Below, piece after piece: positions 1-5,961 of a stretch of DNA of 7,652 nt. A model generated the notes under the pieces. It saw only the letters and a list, made by a program, of their open reading frames with translations, was not told where the DNA came from and made no database searches. The DNA is taken from contig SHLN01000128.1 in NCBI GenBank assembly GCA_004283105.1, positions 1-7,652 on the forward strand, read 5' to 3'. Both the position numbers and the translations under genes were made by a program. Numbering within the stretch: the first letter of the stretch is position 1; each line of letters opens with the position of its first letter. This DNA comes from Acidimicrobiia bacterium. Its GTDB lineage: Bacteria; Actinomycetota; Acidimicrobiia; Spongiisociales; SHLN01.

Positions 1-28
1 ACCTCGCCGTCCGGTGGCAACAGTCGGT

Positions 29-70
29 TTTTCGGCCATCGTCGCGCGTGACCCATGATTCGGCCGAAAA
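29..70. repeat. 9-bp inverted repeat upstream of the ECF promoter
   Basis: TTTTCGGCC at 29-37 is the exact reverse complement of GGCCGAAAA at 62-70, with 24 bases between the arms. It ends 9 bases before the putative -35 element. It could be an operator for a dimeric regulator or a stem from the end of an upstream transcript. The long loop makes a strong intrinsic terminator unlikely. Confidence 0.4.
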
Positions 71-78
71 GCGCCTAA

Positions 79-105
79 GGGAACTGCAACCGACGGACGG
101 CGGTT
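79..105 (+). promoter_or_regulatory. Candidate ECF-type promoter of the sigma-methyltransferase operon
   Basis: GGGAAC at 79-84 is followed after 16 bases by CGGTT at 101-105. This resembles the GGAAC / CGTT-like pairs used by ECF sigmas such as mycobacterial SigE and SigH. Transcription would begin near 111-114, only about 10 bases before the ATG at 122, which agrees with that start and with the missing ribosome binding site. Autoregulation by the encoded sigma is an inference. Confidence 0.45.
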
Positions 106-121
106 GGTGTTCTTTCTGGTG

Positions 122-670
122 ATGACAGTGGATACAGTCGACCTCGTGAATGATCGCCTTGCCGCCGACCTGGACCGGGCGTTTCCCGATCTCATGCGGG
201 AACTGCAGGCCGGGGTGTACTCGGGGGTTCGACGCATGGTTCCCACCGGAGCCGATGCCGAGGACATCACCCAGGAGGTGTTCATCAGGGCCTATCGGGC
301 GATGGACGGCTACCCGCCGGAGCGAATCCGTCAGCTCAACCTGCCCGGCTGGATCTGGACCATCGCCGTCAACCTGTGCCGGAACGCGGCGCGAACGCGG
401 AGCCGGCGTCCACGCACGGTCGAACTCGACCGCGACGCATTCGAGGCCGGGATGGGGCCCGAAGCCAGCGCCGTCCTGTCAGATGAAAACCGGCGGTGGG
501 CAGACCGGCTCAGCCAGTTGTCATCACCCCAGCGAACCGCCGTCGTGCTGCGCCACGTGGTCGGACTCTCATACGCCGACATTGCCGAGGCAACCGGACG
601 GGTCGAAGGAACCGTGAAGGCCGACGTCCATAGAGGGATCGCCAAGCTCAAGGAGACGGTGACGACATGA
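122..670 (+). CDS. ECF-type RNA polymerase sigma factor (sigma-70 family)
   Basis: Alternative sigma factor that would direct RNA polymerase to a small set of promoters. The 182-residue protein has only the two domains usual for ECF sigmas. Region 2 spans about residues 16-95, with the DAEDITQEVFIRAYRA core at 45-60 and the LPGWIWTIAVNLCRNAAR segment at 75-91. Region 4, about 128-180, is a helix-turn-helix (SPQRTAVVLRHVVGLSYADI, then GTVKADVHRGIAKLK). I chose the ATG at 122; in-frame TTG (104) and GTG (119) also exist, but 104 falls inside a likely -10 element. No clear Shine-Dalgarno is visible. The stop overlaps the next start (ATGA), so the sigma and the methyltransferase are probably translationally coupled. 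No classical anti-sigma gene (zinc-binding HxxxCxxC or membrane type) lies downstream, where it is often found. Family call is firm; regulon and ECF group are unknown. Confidence 0.93.
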   Translation: MTVDTVDLVNDRLAADLDRAFPDLMRELQAGVYSGVRRMVPTGADAEDITQEVFIRAYRAMDGYPPERIRQLNLPGWIWTIAVNLCRNAARTRSRRPRTVELDRDAFEAGMGPEASAVLSDENRRWADRLSQLSSPQRTAVVLRHVVGLSYADIAEATGRVEGTVKADVHRGIAKLKETVTT

Positions 671-1434
671 CCATAGAAGACCAACTCGCGGCGCTCGCAG
701 CCGACGCGCCCGCCGCCGTCGCTCCCCAGGTGATGCTCGAGACCGGGCTGGCCGACGGCTACATCCGCCGGGATGGCCCCGCCGGGCCGATGTTCGTCTC
801 ATTCAACGAGCGCGGAGTCTCATCCATCGTCCTCGGAGAGGATGTGAGAGACTTCGAATACCGGTTCGAGCCGCAATTCGGCCGACCGGTGTTTCCGGTG
901 ACGGCCCCCCCACCCCGATTGGCCCGGGCGCTCGACAAGAGCCTCCGCACCAACCGCCTCGGGACCCTCCAGATCGACTGGGGCGCGATGAGCGAGTTCC
1001 AGCAAGCGGTGCTTCGCAAGACGGCCGAGATCCTTCCCGGCGAGGTGCGGCCCTATTCGTGGGTCGCCAAGGAGATCGGCAACCCGAAGGCAGTGCGGGC
1101 GGTTGGGACGGCGCTGGCCCGCAACCCGGTCCCCATCGTCGTTCCGTGCCATCGAGTGGTCCGCAACGACGGCCACCTCGGCAACTACTACTACGGAACG
1201 GAGGTGAAGCGGGCAGTGCTGGCCTCGGAAGGAACAAACATCGAGACGCTGGACGACATGGCCGCCCGCGGCATCCGATTGACCGGAAGCGATACGACAC
1301 ACATCTTCTGTCATCCCACCTGCCGGGATGCCCGGCGCACCACCTCCCGCCACCAGGTCGAGTTCCGCACCGAAGAGGAAGCTCGACAGGCCGGCTTCCG
1401 ACCCTGCCTGCACTGTCGACCGGCGGTCGCCTGA
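667..1434 (+). CDS. Methylated-DNA-protein-cysteine methyltransferase fused to a C-terminal Ada-type zinc domain
   Basis: Suicide repair protein that takes alkyl groups from O6-alkylguanine onto its own cysteine. The 255-residue protein has an N-terminal stretch (1-80) with a possible degenerate Ogt N-domain, then the methyltransferase core at about 107-190. Visible there are the Asn hinge (N139), the RAVGTALARNP helix with the likely arginine finger R144, the PCHRV active site with nucleophile C161, and LGNYYYGTEVKRAVLASEG. Residues 207-253 match the Ada methylphosphotriester domain: C215, C219, C247 and C250, with spacing 4/28/3 against 4/27/3 in E. coli Ada (C38, C42, C69, C72), plus the AGFRPC-x2-C ending. 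In Ada this domain is N-terminal and followed by an AraC-type HTH; here the order is reversed and no HTH is present. The gene overlaps the upstream sigma gene by 4 bases, so the protein could sense methylation and act through that sigma (inference). Repair function is confident; sensing is not shown. Confidence 0.92.
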   Translation: MTIEDQLAALAADAPAAVAPQVMLETGLADGYIRRDGPAGPMFVSFNERGVSSIVLGEDVRDFEYRFEPQFGRPVFPVTAPPPRLARALDKSLRTNRLGTLQIDWGAMSEFQQAVLRKTAEILPGEVRPYSWVAKEIGNPKAVRAVGTALARNPVPIVVPCHRVVRNDGHLGNYYYGTEVKRAVLASEGTNIETLDDMAARGIRLTGSDTTHIFCHPTCRDARRTTSRHQVEFRTEEEARQAGFRPCLHCRPAVA

Positions 1435-1460
1435 CGACCCGGACCGCAGCCGTCTAGCGT
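1431..1460 (+). promoter_or_regulatory. Candidate promoter for the 1470 gene (leaderless type)
   Basis: CTGACG at 1431-1436 (4 of 6 matches to TTGACA) lies 18 bases before TAGCGT at 1455-1460, and the ATG follows 9 bases later. Transcription would start at or just before the ATG. The -35 overlaps the TGA stop of the methyltransferase gene. No Shine-Dalgarno is seen. Confidence 0.4.
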
Positions 1461-1469
1461 TGGGCACGA

Positions 1470-2636
1470 ATGAACCGTCGCCTCCTCTTCGTGAGTGTTG
1501 TGCTGCTTGCTGTCACGGCCGCCTCGTGTTCGGCCGGATTCAGCCGGCCGAGAGCCGTATCCGTCGTCGAGGGAGACGGCGTCATGTACGCCCTCGTCGA
1601 TCCAGACCCGAACCGCAATACCCCGACCACCATCCCTTCACTGCTCAGAACCTCGGACGGCCGGTCGTGGGAGCCGGTCATAGGAGACCGATCGCTTCCT
1701 TCGGATGTCGGCATTGCTCTCAACGAAGCCGGGGTCGCCCGGGAGTGTGACGAGGAATCGGGGACGTGTTATCGCATCGTGTCGCCGGCGGGCGGCATCC
1801 AACTGGAACGATCGATGGACGCCGGTGCCAGCTGGGAGAGCGTGTGGAGCATCACTGCCGGGCGGCTCGACTTTCAGAATCGGTGTTGTGGGAGCCGGTC
1901 GTTCGCCATCCGTGATCTCGAGTTTGATCCGGACAGCGGACTGGTCGCCGTCGCCCTCGCCGAGTACGGGCTGCTCACCCAGGACGTCGACTCGGAAATC
2001 CGCCTCGACACGCTGGGCCGTCCGGCCCGGCCGGTTTCTGGCCTCATGGTCGGCCTGTACGTTGAACCACTCTTCGCCGCCGTCATTGCGCTGGCAATCG
2101 GCTGGATCACGACCGAGCAACGACTGTCGCGACTGCGATACGAGCTGGAGTCCCGCTTCGGGTCCGACGAGCACGGCTGGCTCACCGATCGAGCCAGACA
2201 AGTCCCGATCCTGCTCCCGCTCGTGTTCTTCATCGGGATGGGCGGTGCCGTTGCCGCCTTCGGCCGGGTGGCGCAAGCGGCCCAGGGCGACCCCCCGCAG
2301 GCCACCGGCTGGTTCACCCTCGTCGCCGCCATCGTGGCGCTCATCGCAGTAGTGGCAGTGGGTCTCGCGTTCCACCACCGCAAATGGCAGGCGGACGAAG
2401 AAACCCGGGCCCGTGCGCATTTCGCCGTCGCGAGCAAGAGTGCCCGCCGGGCACAAATCATCGGCTCGATAAGCGCCGTTCTCGCCTTCGCAGCCATGCT
2501 CGCGCCGCTCATGGCCTGGTCGACCGGGGGAATCGACCGCTTCGCCGACGCATTCAAGATCGCCCTCGGAGCCGGGGCCGTTGTCGGAGCGGCCTTCTGG
2601 ATCTGGGAGGCCACCCACCCGCCGCTCCCTGAGTAG
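1470..2636 (+). CDS. Predicted lipoprotein with Asp-box-like outer domain and five C-terminal membrane helices
   Basis: I do not recognise a named family. The 388-residue protein starts with a signal sequence (MNRRLLFVSVVLLAV) ending in TAASC, so C20 may be lipidated. Residues about 21-185 appear to lie outside the membrane and carry Asp-box-like motifs typical of beta-propeller repeats: SMDAGASW at 115-122 matches SxDxGxxW, and SDGRSW at 62-67 is degenerate. C93, C100, C139 and C140 could form disulfides. Five hydrophobic segments follow at about 192-214, 245-265, 281-302, 329-350 and 362-380, with a charged loop (EQRLSRLRYELESRFG) after the first. Too few Asp-box units are present for a complete propeller, so this may be a fragment fold or a partner surface. 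It sits 35 bases after the methyltransferase gene and 37 bases before the rhomboid gene. Function unknown; membrane location is fairly sure. Confidence 0.8.
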   Translation: MNRRLLFVSVVLLAVTAASCSAGFSRPRAVSVVEGDGVMYALVDPDPNRNTPTTIPSLLRTSDGRSWEPVIGDRSLPSDVGIALNEAGVARECDEESGTCYRIVSPAGGIQLERSMDAGASWESVWSITAGRLDFQNRCCGSRSFAIRDLEFDPDSGLVAVALAEYGLLTQDVDSEIRLDTLGRPARPVSGLMVGLYVEPLFAAVIALAIGWITTEQRLSRLRYELESRFGSDEHGWLTDRARQVPILLPLVFFIGMGGAVAAFGRVAQAAQGDPPQATGWFTLVAAIVALIAVVAVGLAFHHRKWQADEETRARAHFAVASKSARRAQIIGSISAVLAFAAMLAPLMAWSTGGIDRFADAFKIALGAGAVVGAAFWIWEATHPPLPE

Positions 2637-2661
2637 GCCGGGCATTGGCGGCGGAGAAATG

Positions 2662-2667
2662 TAGCGT
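2662..2667 (+). promoter_or_regulatory. Candidate -10 box (TAGCGT) for the rhomboid gene
   Basis: TAGCGT ends 6 bases before the ATG at 2674, the spacing expected for a leaderless transcript. The same hexamer precedes the 1470 gene. No convincing -35 is visible at 17-18 bases, so confidence is limited. Confidence 0.35.
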
Positions 2668-2673
2668 CTGTTC

Positions 2674-3258
2674 ATGGAACCAACCGGACGATCATTCCCA
2701 CAGCTCGTTGCCCTCGTGGTGGGAGGCAGTCTCGCCGCCATGTGGATCGTTGAGATACTCGACTCGTTCGCGTTCAACGACGGCCTGCAGGCACATGGGA
2801 TCGAGCCCCGCCAGATCGACGGCCTGGAAGGTGTGGTATTCGCTCCAGTTCTGCACGGCGGGTGGACCCATTTGATCTCAAACTCGGTCCCGTTCCTCGT
2901 CCTGGGAGCTCTGGTCATGAGCTACGGCCTCCCGCGCTGGATCAAGGCAACCGGTTTCATCACCATCGTGGCCGGACTGGCGACCTGGCTGCTGGCGAGG
3001 TCGGGCAACCACATCGGGGCCTCGATTCTCGTATTCGGGTATTTCGGATTCCTGCTGGGAATGGCCTGGTTCGAGCGCAGCGTGAAGTCGATCGCAATCG
3101 CCGTCCTCGTGGCCGTGGTCTACGGCGGCCTCATCTGGGGCGTCCTGCCGACCGATTCTGGAGTCTCCTGGGAGGGTCACCTGTTTGGCGTCATCGCAGG
3201 CGTCGTCGCCGCCGGGCTGCTCAACGACCGGAGCCGCCGGCGAGCGAGCGCCGCCTGA
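2674..3258 (+). CDS. Rhomboid family intramembrane serine protease
   Basis: Membrane protease of 194 residues that would cut transmembrane segments of other proteins inside the bilayer. Key rhomboid residues are in order: H61-x4-H66-x3-N70 (HGGWTHLISN, as in the GlpG H145/H150/N154 helix), the serine loop GNHIGASILVFGYFG with catalytic S117, and the last helix SWEGHLFGVIAG with catalytic H169. The loop reads GASI rather than the usual GxSG, a modest deviation. About six membrane segments fit: 10-29, 70-86, 92-109, 115-132, 139-158 and 168-183, ending in a basic tail (RSRRRASAA). The substrate is unknown; the preceding membrane protein is a neighbour worth considering but there is no direct evidence. 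The stop is 2 bases before the polymerase-domain start, suggesting co-translation with an otherwise unrelated repair gene. Confidence 0.88.
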   Translation: MEPTGRSFPQLVALVVGGSLAAMWIVEILDSFAFNDGLQAHGIEPRQIDGLEGVVFAPVLHGGWTHLISNSVPFLVLGALVMSYGLPRWIKATGFITIVAGLATWLLARSGNHIGASILVFGYFGFLLGMAWFERSVKSIAIAVLVAVVYGGLIWGVLPTDSGVSWEGHLFGVIAGVVAAGLLNDRSRRRASAA

Positions 3259-3260
3259 CC

Positions 3261-4262
3261 ATGGCGTCGGAGACCTACCTCGAAGTCGAGGGTGAACCGT
3301 TCCGGATCTCGAGCCCGGACAAGATCATGTTCCCCGACCAGGACTGGTCCAAGCTGGCCGTCGCAGAGCACTTCCTCTTGACGGGCGAGGGAGCCCTGCG
3401 AGGTGTGTACGGCCGTCCGACGATGTTGAAGCGATGGCCGAACGGCGCAGGCGGCGATCCCTTCTACAACAAGCGGGCCAAGCCGGGAGATGCCATGGAG
3501 ACGGTGGAGATCCGCTTCCCCTCCCAGCGTCCCGGGCTCATGCGTGCACCCCGCACCGTGACCGACATCATGCGAATGGCCCAGCTGAACTGCCTGGATC
3601 TGAACCCATGGAACGCCCGGGCGGAAGACATCGATCATCCCGATGAACTGCGCATCGACCTCGACCCCACGCCCGGCATCCCATTTTCCGACGTGCGGAC
3701 GGTGGCAGGGTGGTGCCGCCGGTTTCTGGAGGGCCACGGCCTCACCGCCTGGCCGAAGACCTCGGGCTCGCGTGGCATCCACGTCTACGTCCGACTCGAA
3801 CCGGAGTGGGACTACTACCAGGTGCGCCGGGCCGTGCTGGCGGTTGCCCGGGAGGCGGAGCGCGAACTCGAGGGACTCGCCACCACTGCCTGGTGGAAGG
3901 AGGAACGGGTCGGCGTGTTCATCGACTACAACCAGAACGCCCGCGACAAGACCATCGCCTCGGCCTACTCGGTGCGACCGACCGGCTACGTTTCCGCCCC
4001 GTTCGCATGGCATGAGCTGGACGACATCGAGATCGAGGCCTTCCCGATGGTTGGGTTCGCCGACCGATGGAACGCAGTCGGAGATCTCAGCGAAGGAATC
4101 GACGAGAACGCCGGGCGGCTCGACAGCCTGCTCGAGTTGGTAGCCGTTCACGAGGAGCAGGGCATGGGTGACGCCCCCTGGCCGCCCCACTACCCAAAGC
4201 AGCCGGGCGAGCCCCCGCGCGTTCAGCCGTCCAAGCAACGGCGCCCCGACGACGAGTATTGA
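3261..4262 (+). CDS. Stand-alone LigD-type polymerase/primase domain protein (AEP superfamily)
   Basis: Archaeo-eukaryotic-primase-type polymerase like the Pol domain of bacterial LigD, which fills gaps and adds nucleotides (often ribonucleotides) at broken DNA ends. The 333-residue protein shows the family landmarks: KRWPNGAGGDPFYNKR (58-72), catalytic D133 and D135 in RIDLDPTPG, SGSRGIHVYV with H174, and third metal ligand D222 in FIDYNQNARDKTIASAYSVRP. The D-to-D spacing (133 to 222) is close to that in M. tuberculosis LigD (137 to 227, from memory). No ligase or nuclease domain is attached, so it resembles mycobacterial PolD1/PolD2. I chose the ATG at 3261, two bases after the rhomboid stop; the open frame runs further upstream but only through the rhomboid gene. 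No Shine-Dalgarno is evident, consistent with coupling. Its natural partner, an ATP-dependent ligase, is encoded convergently at 4773-5798. Confidence 0.93.
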   Translation: MASETYLEVEGEPFRISSPDKIMFPDQDWSKLAVAEHFLLTGEGALRGVYGRPTMLKRWPNGAGGDPFYNKRAKPGDAMETVEIRFPSQRPGLMRAPRTVTDIMRMAQLNCLDLNPWNARAEDIDHPDELRIDLDPTPGIPFSDVRTVAGWCRRFLEGHGLTAWPKTSGSRGIHVYVRLEPEWDYYQVRRAVLAVAREAERELEGLATTAWWKEERVGVFIDYNQNARDKTIASAYSVRPTGYVSAPFAWHELDDIEIEAFPMVGFADRWNAVGDLSEGIDENAGRLDSLLELVAVHEEQGMGDAPWPPHYPKQPGEPPRVQPSKQRRPDDEY

Positions 4263-4269
4263 AGTCGGG

Positions 4270-4753
4270 CCTCGACCTCGACCTCAGACTCCAGACATCC
4301 CGACTCCAGCACCGGGAGGTTTGTAGTAGATGGTCTCGCGAGTGATCCCGTCCGGTCCCAACTCGAACACGGAGGCCCCCTTCACCTCGAATCTGGCTCC
4401 GTTTGGCCCGAGCCCCGACCACACCCACTCGCCGGTCCCGTTCCCGCCGTCATCGCCAAACCAGTGCAGCACGCGGAAGGCAACCCCCGGCATGGAGAAC
4501 AGGGCTTCGAAGTAGCTGCGCAGCTGGCCCCGATCCACAATGTCGACCCCGGCAGCCGTGTCCTCGAAACGGAACTCGGATGCGTAGTGGTCGAGCAGTG
4601 CCTCGACGTCGAGAGCCTCGAGAGCTCGAAATACCGACGCGAGGTGGGAATTCTCCATACGGTCCTCGTGGTCGCGCCCCATGGGTACCACACGATGGAC
4701 CAGGCTGGGAACGGCCGAAGGTCACAACCAGAGGCCGGACCTCGACCTCGACC
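4270..4753. repeat. 14-bp direct repeat pair bracketing the SnoaL-like gene
   Basis: CCTCGACCTCGACC occurs at 4270-4283 and again at 4740-4753 in the same orientation. The first copy abuts the stop codon of the SnoaL-like gene (4284-4286); the second lies upstream of that gene and runs into the heptamer tract. Each copy is itself a repeat of CCTCGA. The pair may be simple-sequence drift or the scar of an insertion. Confidence 0.7.
4284..4658 (-). CDS. SnoaL-like / NTF2-fold protein
   Basis: Small protein of 124 residues that reads as an NTF2-like cone fold. An N-terminal helix pair (HLASVFRALEALDVEALLDHYASEF) is followed by FEDTAAGVDIVDRGQLRSYFEALF and beta strands such as GEWVWSGLGPNGARFEVKGASVFELG and ITRETIYYKP. 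Family members are enzymes or ligand binders acting on small polar-aromatic compounds; the sequence shows no specific activity. I chose the ATG at 4658 because GAGGA lies about 5 bases upstream of it on the minus strand; in-frame ATG (4682) and GTG (4691) starts lack such a site. The C-terminus (PGAGVGMSGV) comes from repeat-like DNA with two GACTCCAG copies, so the tail may have been changed by repeat growth. It lies downstream of the ligase on the same strand; a shared role is only a guess. Confidence 0.8.
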   Translation of the reverse strand: MENSHLASVFRALEALDVEALLDHYASEFRFEDTAAGVDIVDRGQLRSYFEALFSMPGVAFRVLHWFGDDGGNGTGEWVWSGLGPNGARFEVKGASVFELGPDGITRETIYYKPPGAGVGMSGV

Positions 4754-4777
4754 AGCAACCAGCAACCAGCAACTAGC
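4752..4777. repeat. Heptamer tract (CCAGCAA), 3 perfect units plus a degenerate one
   Basis: Units CCAGCAA begin at 4752, 4759 and 4766, and the next unit has decayed to CTAGC at 4773-4777. The minus-strand stop codon (TAG) of the ligase gene is formed by this fourth unit. The tract belongs to the same CSAGCRA consensus as the tract at 5871-5919. Confidence 0.75.
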
Positions 4778-5798
4778 TCCCGACTACCTCGGCGAACCCT
4801 GGGCCCTCGGGTCGTTCGAGCTGGTCCAGGGTGCAATCCTCTGCATCCTTGTCGGGCCGCCACCGCTCGAGACGGGTCGCATGACGAAACCGGTTCTCGG
4901 TGAGCTGGTCATAGCTCACCTGGACCACGACCCCCGGCTGGACCGGGGTCCACGCCAGATCCTTCCCGGCCGACCAGCGGCTATCGGCGCCGGGCATGCG
5001 GGCCTCGAATCCGAACGACTCATCCGACCGGAGTTGCTCGAACTGTTTGAGCAGCTCGACCCGGTCGTGATCGGAGAACCCCGAGCAGTGCCCTATGAAA
5101 TGAAGATCGCCGTCTGCGTTGTAGAGGCCGAGCAGGAGAGATCCGATCTTGCCGCCGTCCTTGTGTTCCCGGTAGCCCCCGACGACACAGTCGACCGATC
5201 GACGATGCTTCCATTTGATCATCTCTCGCTTGCCTTCGACGTAGGGGGCGTCGGCGTTCTTGCACACGATGCCATCACACCCGGCAGCTTCGAAGCTGTC
5301 GAACCACCCCCGGGCAACCACGAGGTCATCGGTCGAGGGAGTGAGATGCCACGGCTCATCAAGCGAGCCAAAGAGCTGCTCCAGGTGGCTGCGGCGGTTG
5401 GCGAAGGATTCGTTCCGGAGGTCGTTCCCCTCGACGGCGAGAAGATCGAAGGCGACGAGGCTGGCCGGGATCTCGGCCGCAAGCCTGGTTATACGGCTCT
5501 CGGCCGGATGGATCCGCAACTGGAGGGCGTCGAAGCTCGTCCGGTCGTCGAGGACGACGACAACCTCACCGTCGACGACGGTTCCCGGCGGCAGTTGTTG
5601 CAGGGCTGGTACGAGCTCCGGGAAGTACCGCAACAGCGGCTTCTGGTTGCGACTATCGAGCCGGGGCTCGTCGCTCCACGACACCGCCCGAAAGCCATCC
5701 CATTTGGGTTCGTACCTCCACCCCGGCGGTTCTGGTGGTTTGACCTTGACCCGCGCTTCCATCGTCGCGATCGGCGGAGAAAACGGCCAGCTGGACAT
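4773..5798 (-). CDS. ligC: ATP-dependent DNA ligase, LigC type
   Basis: Seals nicks in DNA using ATP. The 341-residue protein has an adenylation domain with motif I EPKWDGFRA (K32 is the AMP-accepting lysine), DGEVVVV at 76-82, VAFDLL at 115-120, motif IV CDGIVCK at 174-180 and motif V MIKWKH at 193-198. An OB-fold domain (about 200-315) follows and ends in the motif VI region FRHATRLERWRPDKD. Size and two-domain layout fit mycobacterial LigC rather than the longer LigB or LigD. The start at 5798 is preferred over the ATG at 5762 because the opening residues SSWPFSPPIATMEA resemble the PPxxPMLA start of LigC relatives, and because TAGGTT sits 7 bases before it. In mycobacteria LigC works with Pol-domain proteins in a backup end-joining or excision repair route; here such a gene is the convergent neighbour. 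Confidence 0.93.
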   Translation of the reverse strand: MSSWPFSPPIATMEARVKVKPPEPPGWRYEPKWDGFRAVSWSDEPRLDSRNQKPLLRYFPELVPALQQLPPGTVVDGEVVVVLDDRTSFDALQLRIHPAESRITRLAAEIPASLVAFDLLAVEGNDLRNESFANRRSHLEQLFGSLDEPWHLTPSTDDLVVARGWFDSFEAAGCDGIVCKNADAPYVEGKREMIKWKHRRSVDCVVGGYREHKDGGKIGSLLLGLYNADGDLHFIGHCSGFSDHDRVELLKQFEQLRSDESFGFEARMPGADSRWSAGKDLAWTPVQPGVVVQVSYDQLTENRFRHATRLERWRPDKDAEDCTLDQLERPEGPGFAEVVGS

Positions 5799-5805
5799 GC
5801 GAAAG

Positions 5806-5811
5806 AACCTA
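5806..5811 (-). promoter_or_regulatory. Candidate -10 box (TAGGTT) for the ligase gene
   Basis: On the minus strand TAGGTT is followed by 7 bases and then the ATG at 5798, which suits a transcript starting at the A of the ATG. No -35 is recognisable. The heptamer-rich stretch lies just upstream. Confidence 0.35.
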
Positions 5812-5870
5812 GCTGGTCTTCAAACCCCAGAGGGACGAGGAACACGCATGGAGCCACGCGGTGGCGACCC

Positions 5871-5919
5871 CGAGGGACGAGAAGCGAGCGACGAGAAGCG
5901 AGCGACGAGCGACGAGCGG
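5871..5919. repeat. Heptamer tract (CGAGCGA-like), 7 units
   Basis: Seven consecutive 7-base units run CGAGGGA, CGAGAAG, CGAGCGA, CGAGAAG, CGAGCGA, CGAGCGA, CGAGCGG. Outlying copies continue to the left: GAGGGACGAG at 5830-5839 recurs at 5872-5881, exactly 42 bases (six units) apart. The tract lies between the divergent ligase and glutaredoxin genes. It is open in the glutaredoxin frame, but the resulting ASDEKRATSDER-like peptide looks like repeat translation rather than protein. Confidence 0.8.
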
Positions 5920-5961
5920 CCGCGTGGAATACCTCGTGGCCCGGGTGGTTCGTATTCCCGT

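Noticed and set aside
104..121. TTG start at 104 for the sigma factor
   Set aside because: It would add MVFFLV from sequence overlapping the putative -10 element and has no ribosome binding site.
1638..2918. Long - strand open frame opposite the lipoprotein and rhomboid genes
   Set aside because: It has no recognisable motifs, and the + strand frames show a signal peptide, membrane helices and rhomboid catalytic residues.
2862..3260. Upstream extension of the polymerase-domain frame into the rhomboid gene
   Set aside because: The extension is an out-of-frame reading of the rhomboid gene; the Pol-domain homology begins near the ATG at 3261.
4752..5919. CRISPR-like array from the heptamer repeats
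   Set aside because: Units are 7 bases, contiguous and without spacers; nothing resembles CRISPR repeats or cas genes.
5848..5961. In-frame upstream ATG that would extend the glutaredoxin by 38 residues
   Set aside because: The added residues come from the heptamer repeat tract and have biased, repeat-like composition; the thioredoxin fold begins right after the ATG at 5962.
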